From: an uncultured Gammaproteobacteria bacterium
Lineage (GTDB): Bacteria; Pseudomonadota; Gammaproteobacteria; Pseudomonadales; Halieaceae
Reading direction: 5' to 3'
NCBI GenBank assembly: GCA_902519405.1
Contig: CABYJX010000012.1
Coordinates: 1 to 40,876, forward strand
Length of the DNA: 40,876 nucleotides
Each line of letters begins with the position of its first letter. Position 1 is the stretch's first letter. The notes beneath the pieces were generated by a model that worked only from the letters and a program-made list of their open reading frames with translations, searched no databases and had not been told where the DNA came from. The position numbers and the translations under genes were made by a program. This document shows, one piece after another, positions 25,095 to 33,198 of this stretch.

Positions 25095-25181
25095 TACGCA
25101 GGTGTGTTTGCCCACCTATGAGCACCGCAAGTGGGTAGATGGGAAAGCGGCTTTGTTATCTGCAGGATTTAATATTAATTT

Positions 25182-25598
25182 ATGAGTTTGGCGGTGACGA
25201 TCAAAAATCTTAAAGAAAAAGTGACTGATTTCTTTTTGGCACTTAATCAGTCAGATATTGAAGGCATATACGAATCCTATCACCCTTCGGGAGGTTGTTG
25301 GACTTCGGGAAATACGTTGATTTCTGGATTTTCTGGCCGCAACGAAATTAAATCTACAGCGACTGCGGTACTAGATTTGTTTCCCGATGGATTAGAATTT
25401 TCTATTGACGATATGATATGTGAGGGTAATAAAGTCGCCGTAGAGGCGGTGTCTCACGGTATACATGTCTCGGGAAAACGATACCATAACAAGTATCATT
25501 TTTTGTTTGAGTTTCGTGAAGGACTAATTTACCGACTTAGAGAATATATGGATACTGAGATAGTAACGGAAGTGATTTGCGATGGGCGTCGATCGTGA
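25182..25598 (+). CDS. SnoaL-like / NTF2-fold protein
   Basis: A 138-residue single-domain NTF2-like protein. An N-terminal helix (VTDFFLALNQSDIEGIYESYHPSGGCW) is followed by the curved beta-sheet pattern, ending LIYRLREYMDTEIVTEVI, typical of SnoaL/ketosteroid-isomerase-like proteins. No distinct catalytic residue set is recognised, and the fold is used for many substrates. It is not closely similar to the SnoaL_4 protein at 4759-5310. Located between fabY and an FkbM methyltransferase gene in the same direction; its role is unknown. Confidence 0.75.
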   Translation: MSLAVTIKNLKEKVTDFFLALNQSDIEGIYESYHPSGGCWTSGNTLISGFSGRNEIKSTATAVLDLFPDGLEFSIDDMICEGNKVAVEAVSHGIHVSGKRYHNKYHFLFEFREGLIYRLREYMDTEIVTEVICDGRRS

Positions 25599-25725
25599 GT
25601 TCTGGTCACTAAGGTTACCCATGTTTGACTATTTCCTAGTTTCCATTTCAACAGTTTACGTGAAGAGGTATAGATAGCGTAAACCCAGAGAAAGTCATAT
25701 TCCTATTGGAGTTATTTTAGTTTTT

Positions 25726-26535
25726 ATGTGCGCAAAAGAAAGGCTTGTCCAGCTCAACGTATCGAATATTAGAGATCTTTCTATGATAGTTCACGGGTAT
25801 GAAGATCGTATTGTTTCAGAGCGTATATTTAAAGACAAGTATTGGGAACCATTCGAAACTAAAATATTAGTATCCAGTTTGAAGAACGGCCATTCTTTTT
25901 TAGATATAGGGGCTAATATTGGATATTTCACTATTCTCGCTGCAAAAATTATAGGAGAACAAGGCTTTGTCTATTCTTTTGAACCAGAACCAATCAACTT
26001 TAGGTTGATGTTAAAAAGTTTGTCATATAATAAATTAAGTAATCGAGTAAAGGCGATGCGTATAGCGTTATCGAATAGAGATTCAGAGGGCAAACTCTAT
26101 TTGAGTACTGACAATTTTGGCGATCACCAGTTGCATCCAGACGATGGAGATAGAAATTCTATTTCAGTTACCTTACGACATGGAGCTGGATTACTGTTGG
26201 ACGATCTGCGTGGTATAAATTTTATTAAAATTGACACTCAGGGGAGTGAGTATGAAGTCCTTGATGGCTTGATGCCCACTCTATTAGGACTACCTGCACC
26301 TCCGAGAATGTTGATTGAGGTGACTCCCTATTCTCTCAGTGTTGCAGGGAGCTCGGGAGAGGATCTGATTAACCTGCTTCGAAAACTTAGAGCACGTTTA
26401 TCGATAGTAGATCATATCAATCACGAATTGATCCCTAGTTCGGCAGATCAACTCTGCACTTGGTGCGAAAATGTCACTAATACCCCAGGGGATAGAGGGT
26501 TCATTAATATATTTGTAGGTGAATCCCCTTTTTAA
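25726..26535 (+). CDS. FkbM-family methyltransferase
   Basis: A 269-residue SAM-dependent methyltransferase of the FkbM family. SAM motif I is FLDIGANIGYFTILAAKIIG (about 58-77), followed by VYSFEPEPINFRLM (about 84-97, the acidic loop) and FIKIDTQGSEYEVLDGL (about 165-181), the family's D-x-x-G-x-E signature. Members O-methylate hydroxyl groups of polyketides, glycans or lipids; the substrate is not deducible. GGAG lies about 13 bases before the ATG, so the start is moderately supported. Its base composition looks like its neighbours. Confidence 0.9.
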   Translation: MCAKERLVQLNVSNIRDLSMIVHGYEDRIVSERIFKDKYWEPFETKILVSSLKNGHSFLDIGANIGYFTILAAKIIGEQGFVYSFEPEPINFRLMLKSLSYNKLSNRVKAMRIALSNRDSEGKLYLSTDNFGDHQLHPDDGDRNSISVTLRHGAGLLLDDLRGINFIKIDTQGSEYEVLDGLMPTLLGLPAPPRMLIEVTPYSLSVAGSSGEDLINLLRKLRARLSIVDHINHELIPSSADQLCTWCENVTNTPGDRGFINIFVGESPF

Positions 26536-26636
26536 CGGCAAGCAGATGAAGGTTTACAAAATAATGCAGTAAAGGAAGCTTGTTATGCTTCCATTTATGA
26601 ACATAAAATGCTCCAAAAGGTTTAAGGTTTCAAAGA

Positions 26637-27194
26637 ATGAATGCACACATAGATTTTTTGCTTGAAAGAAATTCCGCACCGAGACTCACCGAACCGGCGC
26701 CAGACGCGAATGCATTGAATGTTATGCTGAAATCTGCGTTTCGAGTACCAGATCATGCTGGATTAAGACCTGTGAGGTTTATAAGTATTGAAAATCATCG
26801 GCTTGGGGCGCTCGGTGACGTATTTGAGCAAGCTTTGATTAACCGAAATCCCGAGGCAAGTGAATCTCAACGAGAGCGAGCTAGAAAATCTCCATTTAGA
26901 GCCCCCATGATCGTGGTAGTAGTGAGCAAAATTACTGAGCACCCTAAAGTCCCGGCAGAGGAGCAGCGTCTCTCTGCTGGATGTTCGGCATATGCGATGC
27001 TTCTTGCCGCGGAGGCATTAGGCTATGCAGGAATTTGGAGAACAGGAGATGCATCGAGAGATCCTTTCATAGCTAAAGCATTAGATATGAAGGAAAATGA
27101 GGAAGTTGTTGGATTTCTGTATATTGGGACCCGAACGGGTGAGCCAAAAGGGCTAGATAAAAAATTGCCGGAAGGCTGCTTAAATTGTTGGTAA
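26637..27194 (+). CDS. Nitroreductase family protein (YdjA-like)
   Basis: A 185-residue FMN-dependent nitroreductase of the short YdjA type. The N-terminus has the R(N)SAPRLTEPAP arrangement, then VPDHAGLRPVRFISIE (FMN contact, about 37-52), ARKSPFRAPMIVVVVSK, and AMLLAAEALGYAGIWRTGD (about 120-138) typical of the family. It should carry out NAD(P)H-dependent reduction of an unknown electron acceptor. The ATG at 26637 has no strong ribosome site. It lies upstream of the dienoyl-CoA isomerase gene in the same direction, 29 bp apart. Confidence 0.88.
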   Translation: MNAHIDFLLERNSAPRLTEPAPDANALNVMLKSAFRVPDHAGLRPVRFISIENHRLGALGDVFEQALINRNPEASESQRERARKSPFRAPMIVVVVSKITEHPKVPAEEQRLSAGCSAYAMLLAAEALGYAGIWRTGDASRDPFIAKALDMKENEEVVGFLYIGTRTGEPKGLDKKLPEGCLNCW

Positions 27195-27223
27195 AATCTT
27201 CAAGAAGGTAAGGGAACTTGCAA

Positions 27224-28036
27224 ATGATACCTAGTTTTGAAACTCTTGAGATAGAACTCGAAGGTCAGGTTGCTACGGTCATTTTGAATCGCCCTGATAA
27301 GGCTAATGCCATAAACCTTCCGATGTGGGTAGACATTCAGAATTGCTTTAATTGGTTAGATTCTGAGCTCTCTGTGCGCGCTGTAGTGCTCACGGGCGCG
27401 GGTAAAAACTTCTGCGCTGGTTTAGATCTAGATATGTTTCAAAATTTACATCATGGATCCTCCGATCCTGCTCGTCTGGCTGAAGCGCTTAGACAACGTA
27501 TATTGGAACTCCAACGTAATTTGACGTCGATAGAAGCCTGCCGAAAGCCGGTTCTCGCAGCCGTGCAGCGAGCATGTATTGGTGGGGGTGTTGACATGAT
27601 TTCGTGCTGTGATATGCGCTATGCATGTAAAGATACGTATTTCTCGATCAAGGAGATTGACATAGGTATGACCGCTGACGTAGGTACGCTTCAGAGGCTT
27701 CCAAAGTTGATACCAGACGGAGTGGCAAGAGAATTAGCCTATACAGGACGAAAGATGAGTGGCGAGGAAGCGAGAGAAGTTGGTTTTGTGAATGCTGTTT
27801 TCGATGACCAATCTTCTTTGCTCTCAGCAGTTCAAGATATCGCGGAAGAAATTGCCACCAAGTCACCTATCTCAATTCGTGGTACAAAGGAAATGCTTCT
27901 TTACACGCGAGATCACTCTGTCCAAGACGGGTTGAATTATATTGCTACTTGGAATGCAGGAATGATGAGTCAGAAAGACTTGATGGCAGGCATTACTGCG
28001 CAGGCGGAGAGTAAGGCTGCAGAGTACGAAGATTAA
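27224..28036 (+). CDS. Delta3,5-delta2,4-dienoyl-CoA isomerase (ECH1-like crotonase)
   Basis: A 270-residue crotonase whose active-site segment GGGVDMISCCDMRYACKD..FSIKEIDIGMTADVGTLQRLPK matches the dienoyl-CoA isomerase group almost position by position. The catalytic Asp124, Glu144 and Asp152 (equivalent to the Asp/Glu/Asp triad of the rat peroxisomal enzyme) are all present. It should isomerise 3,5-dienoyl-CoA to 2,4-dienoyl-CoA during breakdown of unsaturated fatty acids with odd-placed double bonds. The ATG at 27224 has AGGG 9 bases upstream, better placed than the earlier TTG at 27218. Confidence 0.92.
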   Translation: MIPSFETLEIELEGQVATVILNRPDKANAINLPMWVDIQNCFNWLDSELSVRAVVLTGAGKNFCAGLDLDMFQNLHHGSSDPARLAEALRQRILELQRNLTSIEACRKPVLAAVQRACIGGGVDMISCCDMRYACKDTYFSIKEIDIGMTADVGTLQRLPKLIPDGVARELAYTGRKMSGEEAREVGFVNAVFDDQSSLLSAVQDIAEEIATKSPISIRGTKEMLLYTRDHSVQDGLNYIATWNAGMMSQKDLMAGITAQAESKAAEYED

Positions 28037-28057
28037 GATTTTAGGATCTTGCCATTC

Positions 28058-29002
28058 ATGACATTCCTCGCAAAGCTACCTAGATTCTTTTCAAAACCTT
28101 GGCTACATTTTTTATTGCTAGGAATTGCTCTAAATGATATCTCAGGACGGCTCTTCCCCGATCCTCTCCCAGTGATTGGCCCACTATCTAACGAGCGAAT
28201 TAGTGTACTAAGACGTCAGTGGATGGATATGACCCGCACCGTTCCAAGCGCATCTCAACTAAAATCAATGATTAAATCGGAACTTGATCGCGATATGATG
28301 TTTCATTTTGCGCTATCTAGAGACCTACATCTCTACGATCCTGTCGTATTCCAAAGACTGCTGAGAAACATGTCCTTTCTGAAATTGTCGAAAGAGCGTA
28401 CGAATGAAGAAGTTTACAAAGAAGCAATCGATATGAGGATCCATCTTGGTGATGAAGTGATCAAGCGAAGAATGATTCAGGTCGTAGAACAGATCCTGAT
28501 CTCTAGGAATCCACCCGATTCGCCCAGTGAAGAAGAAATCAATCAGGCTTTTGAAAATCGAAAGCGAGAATTTCGTCGGCCTAACAGATATACACTGCAG
28601 CATCTATATTTTCCCGAAAGAAAAAATACAACAGTCCGTTCAGCCATGCAGGCTATTAGAAAAGACAATTTGACTCCAGAAGAAGCGCGAAAATTTAGTT
28701 CTCCTTTCCTACCAGGCTATAAATTTGTGCAGCAGTCAGGAGAACAACTATCTCGGCGTTTTGGGTTCGAATTTACAAATAATTTAGAGAGTTTAGAGCT
28801 TTCGGTAGAGAATTGGTTTGGACCGATTGGGTCAACATATGGACAGCACCTTGTTTGGATTGAAGACATTGAATTGGAGAGGGATGCAACGTTAGCTGAA
28901 GTTAGGAAAGAATTAATTAGAGAATTGGATAGAGCAGCTTATAAGGTTGCATTAGCTGCAGAGCTTGATCAGCTCCGAATGAGATATGAGTTCAGATTAT
29001 GA
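28058..29002 (+). CDS. PpiC-like peptidyl-prolyl isomerase family protein, N-terminal membrane anchor
   Basis: A protein of about 314 residues with a short hydrophobic segment near residues 16-28 (WLHFLLLGIAL) as anchor, a long helical SurA/PpiC-type chaperone part (residues 40-180), and a C-terminal parvulin-like unit (from YTLQHLYFPERKN to YGQHLVWIEDI). The GGDLG motif of active parvulins is not seen, so isomerase activity is doubtful and a chaperone role may be likelier. It overlaps the HupE/UreJ-like gene (ATGA), implying translational coupling and a shared job in folding or assembling that membrane protein. A TTG start 9 bases earlier is possible. Confidence 0.8.
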   Translation: MTFLAKLPRFFSKPWLHFLLLGIALNDISGRLFPDPLPVIGPLSNERISVLRRQWMDMTRTVPSASQLKSMIKSELDRDMMFHFALSRDLHLYDPVVFQRLLRNMSFLKLSKERTNEEVYKEAIDMRIHLGDEVIKRRMIQVVEQILISRNPPDSPSEEEINQAFENRKREFRRPNRYTLQHLYFPERKNTTVRSAMQAIRKDNLTPEEARKFSSPFLPGYKFVQQSGEQLSRRFGFEFTNNLESLELSVENWFGPIGSTYGQHLVWIEDIELERDATLAEVRKELIRELDRAAYKVALAAELDQLRMRYEFRL

Positions 29003-29994
29003 GGTCTCAATTAGTTAGAATTCTATTAGTGTTTTGTCTTCTATTTGCTATGCCTCTTTATGCACATAGATTCGCACCTTCTATTCTTAAGGTATCGCAA
29101 GTCGGAATCAATGATTTTAATATTGTCTGGAAAACACCTGCACAGAGCATGAGTAGTACTCCTCTCCGACCAATCTGGCCAAAAACTTGTGGAATTACCT
29201 CAGAGAGCCCATCACAGCTGGAGGGTACTGGTGTCGTGTCTCAGTGGCAGATTAATTGCAAATTTGATGTTGATGGAATTGTTGGTGAACGTCTATCGGT
29301 GGATGGTTTAGGGACCAATCAAGCTTCAGCAATTTTAATTATTTCTCTGTTAGATAATCGGGAGTACCAAGCAGTTTTAGACTCGGATTCGCCTTGGTTC
29401 GTGGTGCCGCGCGAGCCTGATATGACAGAGATAATGATTAGCTACCCTTTGCTTGGTGCCCAACATATTTTGGAAGGCATTGATCATCTACTATTCGTAT
29501 TTGGTCTTCTGCTGTTGGTGGGTGGAGGGAGTCGCCTTTTCTGGACGATTACAGCTTTTACGTTTGGTCACAGTATAACGCTTGCACTAGTGACGCTAAA
29601 TATTATCGCTTTTCCATCTGATTTAGCCGAATTTATAATAGCGGCAAGTATTTTACTTTTAGCGCTTGAGCTTGCTCGAAAGGAAGATCCGGGATTTCTT
29701 TGGAAAAATCCTTGGTGGTTAGCTGGAGGCTTTGGGTTGCTGCATGGTATGGGATTTGCGGGTGCTCTGGCGGAAACTGGATTACCACAGAATCAAGTAC
29801 CTCTGGCTCTCTTGTTTTTTAACTTAGGAATAGAGATAGGACAGCTAGTATTTATTGTTGCTGTATATTTCTTGTGGTTTATTTTTAGATCTATACTGTC
29901 CGACAGAATCTTAGTCAGAACAGTTCCCGTCTATATTTTGGGGGGGTTTTCCGCAATGTGGTGTATTCAAAGAGGAGTCGACCTCATCTACTGA
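28999..29994 (+). CDS. HupE/UreJ-family membrane protein with periplasmic N-terminal domain
   Basis: A 331-residue protein with a signal peptide (cleavage near residue 22, PLYA), an approximately 130-residue periplasmic beta-rich part, and a C-terminal HupE/UreJ_2 membrane domain. The membrane part opens with LGAQHILEGIDHLLFVFGLLLL (His/Asp-rich first helix), then FTFGHSITLAL and GGFGLLHGMGFAGAL, the family's metal-associated His motifs, and about six helices. HupE/UreJ proteins move nickel or cobalt; the role of this longer family is not firmly known. It overlaps the PpiC-like gene by 4 bp. Confidence 0.85.
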   Translation: MRSQLVRILLVFCLLFAMPLYAHRFAPSILKVSQVGINDFNIVWKTPAQSMSSTPLRPIWPKTCGITSESPSQLEGTGVVSQWQINCKFDVDGIVGERLSVDGLGTNQASAILIISLLDNREYQAVLDSDSPWFVVPREPDMTEIMISYPLLGAQHILEGIDHLLFVFGLLLLVGGGSRLFWTITAFTFGHSITLALVTLNIIAFPSDLAEFIIAASILLLALELARKEDPGFLWKNPWWLAGGFGLLHGMGFAGALAETGLPQNQVPLALLFFNLGIEIGQLVFIVAVYFLWFIFRSILSDRILVRTVPVYILGGFSAMWCIQRGVDLIY

Positions 29995-30006
29995 TCAGGT
30001 CATGCT

Positions 30007-30804
30007 TTAAGGATCTCCTGGCCAATTATCCATCATAATCAACGGGTGAAGCGCTAACATTATTCCCTCGGAAATGTGATTTTCATTCTCCAAAATATTT
30101 TTTCTTCTTACGAAACGTCCGGATGAGGATCTAGTGTCTATTGCATCTGTCGCATCTAAACCGCCTTGATTAATAAAGAGCGGCTGCAGGTCCATGTTAT
30201 AAATTGTGACTTGGAGAGAAGCGACCGATGCTAACATTGCCCAGTCAAAACCACTACTGACACCACTTCCCGGCCCCTGCAATGATGGCTTTCTGGTAAC
30301 CCCATCCCATCTTGCTAGGTGTTTCATTCCTCCACTGAAAGATACTTCCCTTTCGATCAGGTCAGTGAATATAAAAGCATCAAGTGCAGACTCTTCGCCA
30401 AGTTGATTTTTTACGCTGTGCATTATTCTGCTAAAAGTTTTCTTATTGACTCGTCCTGTAGTTCTATCAATAGGATTTCCAAATGCTCTGATACCATTAC
30501 TATAGTGCTTCTTAAATAATCTCTGAGGTAGTACCTTAAATCCGTTATCTTTTAAATAGCGAGCAACCTGCCCGTCGATCCTAGGAGAGACATTCTCTAG
30601 ATATTTTCTAGAGGGTGGTCCAAGATTTACATGGGGAATAATTACAGTTTTAATATTAGCCTGCTGTAGCAGCTCCTCATTTAACTCATAAGGATAAGTA
30701 GTAGGATTATATTGGGCGGTGGTACCGCAAGCCGATATAAATACTGCAATCGCGATAAAGCTTAACACTCTGAGAGGTTTTTTTAACAATATCATGTTAT
30801 TCAC
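30007..30804 (-). CDS. Outer-membrane-type lipoprotein of unknown function
   Basis: A 265-residue predicted lipoprotein: basic start LKKPLR, hydrophobic core, then lipobox FISAC with the lipidated Cys at about residue 26. The mature protein has a region resembling a stress- or envelope-associated beta protein, with repeated Asp/Gly/Arg-rich stretches, but no named family is recognised. The start is GTG at 30804, or ATG 9 bases downstream; both keep the lipobox. It is transcribed opposite to the HupE-like gene and divergently from ybfF. Likely envelope-located. Confidence 0.65.
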   Translation of the reverse strand: MNNMILLKKPLRVLSFIAIAVFISACGTTAQYNPTTYPYELNEELLQQANIKTVIIPHVNLGPPSRKYLENVSPRIDGQVARYLKDNGFKVLPQRLFKKHYSNGIRAFGNPIDRTTGRVNKKTFSRIMHSVKNQLGEESALDAFIFTDLIEREVSFSGGMKHLARWDGVTRKPSLQGPGSGVSSGFDWAMLASVASLQVTIYNMDLQPLFINQGGLDATDAIDTRSSSGRFVRRKNILENENHISEGIMLALHPLIMMDNWPGDP

Positions 30805-30862
30805 TATCCGTTCTCTTTCGTTGCTATGATAGCAAATTCCCTCGCCTATTTGGAAAGATAAG

Positions 30863-31642
30863 ATGGTAAGTTTTAGTAAGGCTGGTAATGGACCAAACGT
30901 CTTATTACTGCACGGATTATTTGGAATGGGGTCTAATTTAAAATCCGTTTCAAGAGCACTGTCGCCCTATTTTTCTGTCTACAACGTGGATCTACCTGAC
31001 CATGGTAAATCCTCTTGGTTATCTGAAAGAGATATTAGTATCTATGCAGAAACCCTTATCGAGTGGCTAGATGAATATGGCCTCAATAATTGTCATTTAG
31101 TTGGGCATTCTCTAGGCGGAAAGATTGCGATGAAAATGGCACTAAGTGAGTCGTTAAGATTTGACTCTATGCTTATTGTCGATATAGCTCCAGTAACCTA
31201 TGCGAATACGCAGCAACATATTTTTCACGCCATGGAAAAACTATTAGAGGCTAGTTGTACTTCTCGTAAAAATGCACAAATAATTTTAGGAAAGCACCTT
31301 GATGAGCTTGAAATAATTCAATTTCTATCTATGAGTCTAAGGAAGAATGAAGAAGGTATTTATAAGTGGATTCTTAACTACGAAGGATTGAAGCGCGATT
31401 ATCCTTTGTTATGCCTAGCGCCTGAAAGCGGAGGTGCTCAATATCATCGTCCGACTTTATTTGTTCGCGGAGAGAGATCAAACTTTATTTCTAGAGAAAA
31501 TGAATTTTCAATAAGTAAGTTATTTCCAAATTCAAAAATCTCGAATGTCTTAGGTGCTGGGCACTGGGTACATTATGATCAGTCTGATCAATTTAACGCT
31601 ATAGTTATAAAATTTTTATCCGAAAATTCAGATTTCGTATAG
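30863..31642 (+). CDS. ybfF: YbfF-like alpha/beta-hydrolase esterase
   Basis: A 259-residue alpha/beta-hydrolase. HGLFGMGSNLKSVS (about 17-30) is the YbfF oxyanion region, DLPDHGKS follows at about 43-50, the nucleophile is Ser83 in GHSLGGKIAM, an acid is likely in the IVDIAPVTY segment (about Asp107), and the catalytic His is in GAGHWVHYDQ near the end. E. coli YbfF cleaves short acyl esters and acyl-CoAs. GGAAAG precedes the ATG. It is the first of three plus-strand genes that end before the tRNA promoter region. Confidence 0.88.
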   Translation: MVSFSKAGNGPNVLLLHGLFGMGSNLKSVSRALSPYFSVYNVDLPDHGKSSWLSERDISIYAETLIEWLDEYGLNNCHLVGHSLGGKIAMKMALSESLRFDSMLIVDIAPVTYANTQQHIFHAMEKLLEASCTSRKNAQIILGKHLDELEIIQFLSMSLRKNEEGIYKWILNYEGLKRDYPLLCLAPESGGAQYHRPTLFVRGERSNFISRENEFSISKLFPNSKISNVLGAGHWVHYDQSDQFNAIVIKFLSENSDFV

Positions 31643-31705
31643 ACTAAACAGTAGTTTTAGAAACGTGGTAGATGTAATAGATATATGACATGGTAAAGGT
31701 CTACT

Positions 31706-32119
31706 ATGGAAGAATTGAAATCACCTCCAACCGGATTCTTACAGCTCAAGGGAGTTAGCCCAGCGGAGGATGAGATCGGACCTTTTTATTATCGTAAAAG
31801 TGAGTTGGGTCTAGAGTGTGGCTTCCGGGTGAAGCGAAAAAATTGTAATGGTCTCGGTACTGCTCACGGAGGAGTTCTCATGAGTTTTGCAGACTATTCC
31901 GCGACAATGGTTGCTCTTCAAGGTGTTAAAGAGAATTGTGCTACGGTCAGTTTCAATTGCCAATTCATTGCCTCAGCTCGGCTTGATGATTGGGTAGAAG
32001 CAGAGACAGAGGTGGTCAGAAGAACCCGTTCCATGTGCTTTTTAACAGGTAAGTTAGTTCTCGAAGACCGATCTATTTTAACCTTTCAAAGCGTCGTTAA
32101 GCGCTTGTCCAAATCGTAA
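31706..32119 (+). CDS. PaaI-type hotdog thioesterase
   Basis: A 137-residue hotdog-fold acyl-CoA thioesterase. The catalytic region GLGTAHGGVLMSFADYSATMVAL (about 50-72) contains the HGG motif and the Asp on the following helix that activates the thioester. The rest (TVSFNCQFIASARLDDWVEAETEVVRRTRSMCFL) is the typical beta-sheet. AAAGG lies 6 bases before the ATG. It releases a CoA-bound acid; the substrate is unknown. It is 12 bp upstream of a DUF3301 gene and downstream of ybfF, perhaps one unit. Confidence 0.88.
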   Translation: MEELKSPPTGFLQLKGVSPAEDEIGPFYYRKSELGLECGFRVKRKNCNGLGTAHGGVLMSFADYSATMVALQGVKENCATVSFNCQFIASARLDDWVEAETEVVRRTRSMCFLTGKLVLEDRSILTFQSVVKRLSKS

Positions 32120-32130
32120 AGGATCTTTAA

Positions 32131-32448
32131 ATGTCCCTTACTTTGGAAGGAGTGTTTGGTGTAGCTTTGTTTTGTGCGTTTGCGCTATATTTTCTGAATT
32201 CGACCAGAGTTCGCGAATTTGCTATCGCTGGAGTCGTTTTTGAAGCTAAGAAAGGTAGTTTTCAGCTCCTAGATCAGAGTGTGCATCTAAATAAACTTTC
32301 GTTAAGCCGAGATTTAAATGGAACGTGGAAGATATGGAGACAATACCGGTTTGATTACAGTCTGGATGGTGATGACAGACGACAAGGCTACGTCATCATG
32401 CTTGGTAGAGCGGTAGAGGCCATCATCTTTGCAGAGAGGGAACAGTAA
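32131..32448 (+). CDS. DUF3301 family protein
   Basis: A 105-residue protein with an N-terminal transmembrane helix (about 8-25) and the DUF3301 conserved stretch FQLLDQSVHLNKLSLSRDLNG..W..WRQYRFDYSLDGDDRRQGYVIMLGR. Its function is not known; it occurs almost only in Gammaproteobacteria, which supports the host assignment. AAGGA lies 7 bases before the ATG, 12 bp behind the thioesterase gene. Confidence 0.85.
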   Translation: MSLTLEGVFGVALFCAFALYFLNSTRVREFAIAGVVFEAKKGSFQLLDQSVHLNKLSLSRDLNGTWKIWRQYRFDYSLDGDDRRQGYVIMLGRAVEAIIFAEREQ

Positions 32449-32924
32449 TTTCTGAGAATCACTTAGGGATCTATTCTGGAGAAGAGGGAAAGGTGTAAAG
32501 TGACTAAATTTTTTTTCCACAGATTCTGTGGATAAATCCGTGGATAATTTGTTTTATATCTCCCGTGACATAGATTCTCTTTGATTAAGGGAAATATGGT
32601 TAAAAATTGTACAATATAAAAAAAACGATATAAATCATAATTTTATATAACTTTCATTACCTGCTTTAGTGATAGTTGCTGCTAAGGCACCGAATTATAA
32701 TTTTAGAAATGTGCTTGTGAATAACCAAGACAGTGTCGCTAGCACAGCTAGCAATAAGTGTCTATCTTTACCGCGTAAATTTCGAAAGAATTTGGACGAA
32801 AGTACCGATTTTTTTCATGTTCTATATCGTTAACAACTGTGTATACTCTCCTATGAACAATAAGTAAATGGCTTAACTCTTTGGTTCTGCTAGAGTGCCG
32901 TCGTATTAGGTTTTTGGTTCGTCA
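32449..32924. other. AT-rich intergenic region with DnaA-box matches
   Basis: No gene is seen between the DUF3301 gene and the tRNA promoter. The stretch contains matches to the DnaA-box consensus TTWTNCACA: TTTTCCACA (32513-32521, plus), TGTGGATAA (32527-32535, reverse), TGTGAATAA (32716-32724, reverse). One-mismatch matches are CGTGGATAA (32539-32547) and TGTGTATAC (32838-32846). A perfect inverted repeat CCACAGA-T-TCTGTGG overlaps the first two, and a very AT-rich run lies at about 32600-32660. It may be a DnaA-bound regulatory region or a replication origin; the usual dnaA/dnaN neighbours are absent. Confidence 0.35.
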
Positions 32925-32952
32925 TTGACAGTTGGAGTTGGCGATTTATAAT
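32925..32952 (+). promoter_or_regulatory. Sigma-70 promoter for tRNA-Val
   Basis: TTGACA at 32925-32930 and TATAAT at 32947-32952 are perfect consensus hexamers, with a 16-bp spacer. A GC-rich discriminator (GCCCGC) follows, typical of growth-rate- and stringent-controlled stable-RNA promoters. It lies 17 bp before the tRNA-Val gene and probably serves both tRNAs. Confidence 0.85.
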
Positions 32953-32969
32953 GCCCGCACTCATTTTTT

Positions 32970-33045
32970 GGGTGATTAGCTCAGCTGGGAGAGCATCTGC
33001 CTTACAAGCAGAGGGTCGGCGGTTCGATCCCGTCATCACCCACCA
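32970..33045 (+). tRNA. tRNA-Val (anticodon TAC)
   Basis: Cloverleaf of 76 bases. The acceptor stem GGGTGAT pairs with ATCACCC, followed by discriminator A and an encoded CCA (33043-33045). The D-arm contains TAGCTCAGCTGGGAGAGCA, the anticodon loop is CTTACAA with anticodon TAC (33003-33005), and the T-arm carries GGTTCGATCC. Reads valine codons GTA and GTG. Confidence 0.97.
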
Positions 33046-33068
33046 ACTCTATAGTGAGTTGCTGCCGT

Positions 33069-33145
33069 GGACCGGTAGTTCAGTTGGTTAGAATGCCGGC
33101 CTGTCACGCCGGAGGTCGCGGGTTCGAGTCCCGTCCGGTCCGCCA
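33069..33145 (+). tRNA. tRNA-Asp (anticodon GTC)
   Basis: Cloverleaf of 77 bases. The acceptor stem GGACCGG pairs with CCGGTCC, followed by discriminator G and an encoded CCA (33143-33145). The anticodon loop CTGTCAC carries GTC (33103-33105), and the T-arm contains GGTTCGAGTCC. It lies 23 bp behind tRNA-Val and 54 bp before lipA, with no terminator in between, so transcription may run into lipA. Confidence 0.97.
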
Positions 33146-33198
33146 CTTAACGCGTATAAGTCTCTATAAATCAAAGATAGATGTGGAGTAATAGCCAT

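Noticed and set aside
25111-25135. CCCAC...GTGGG inverted repeat after fabY.
   Set aside because: Short 5-bp stem with a long loop and no T-run; not enough to call a terminator.
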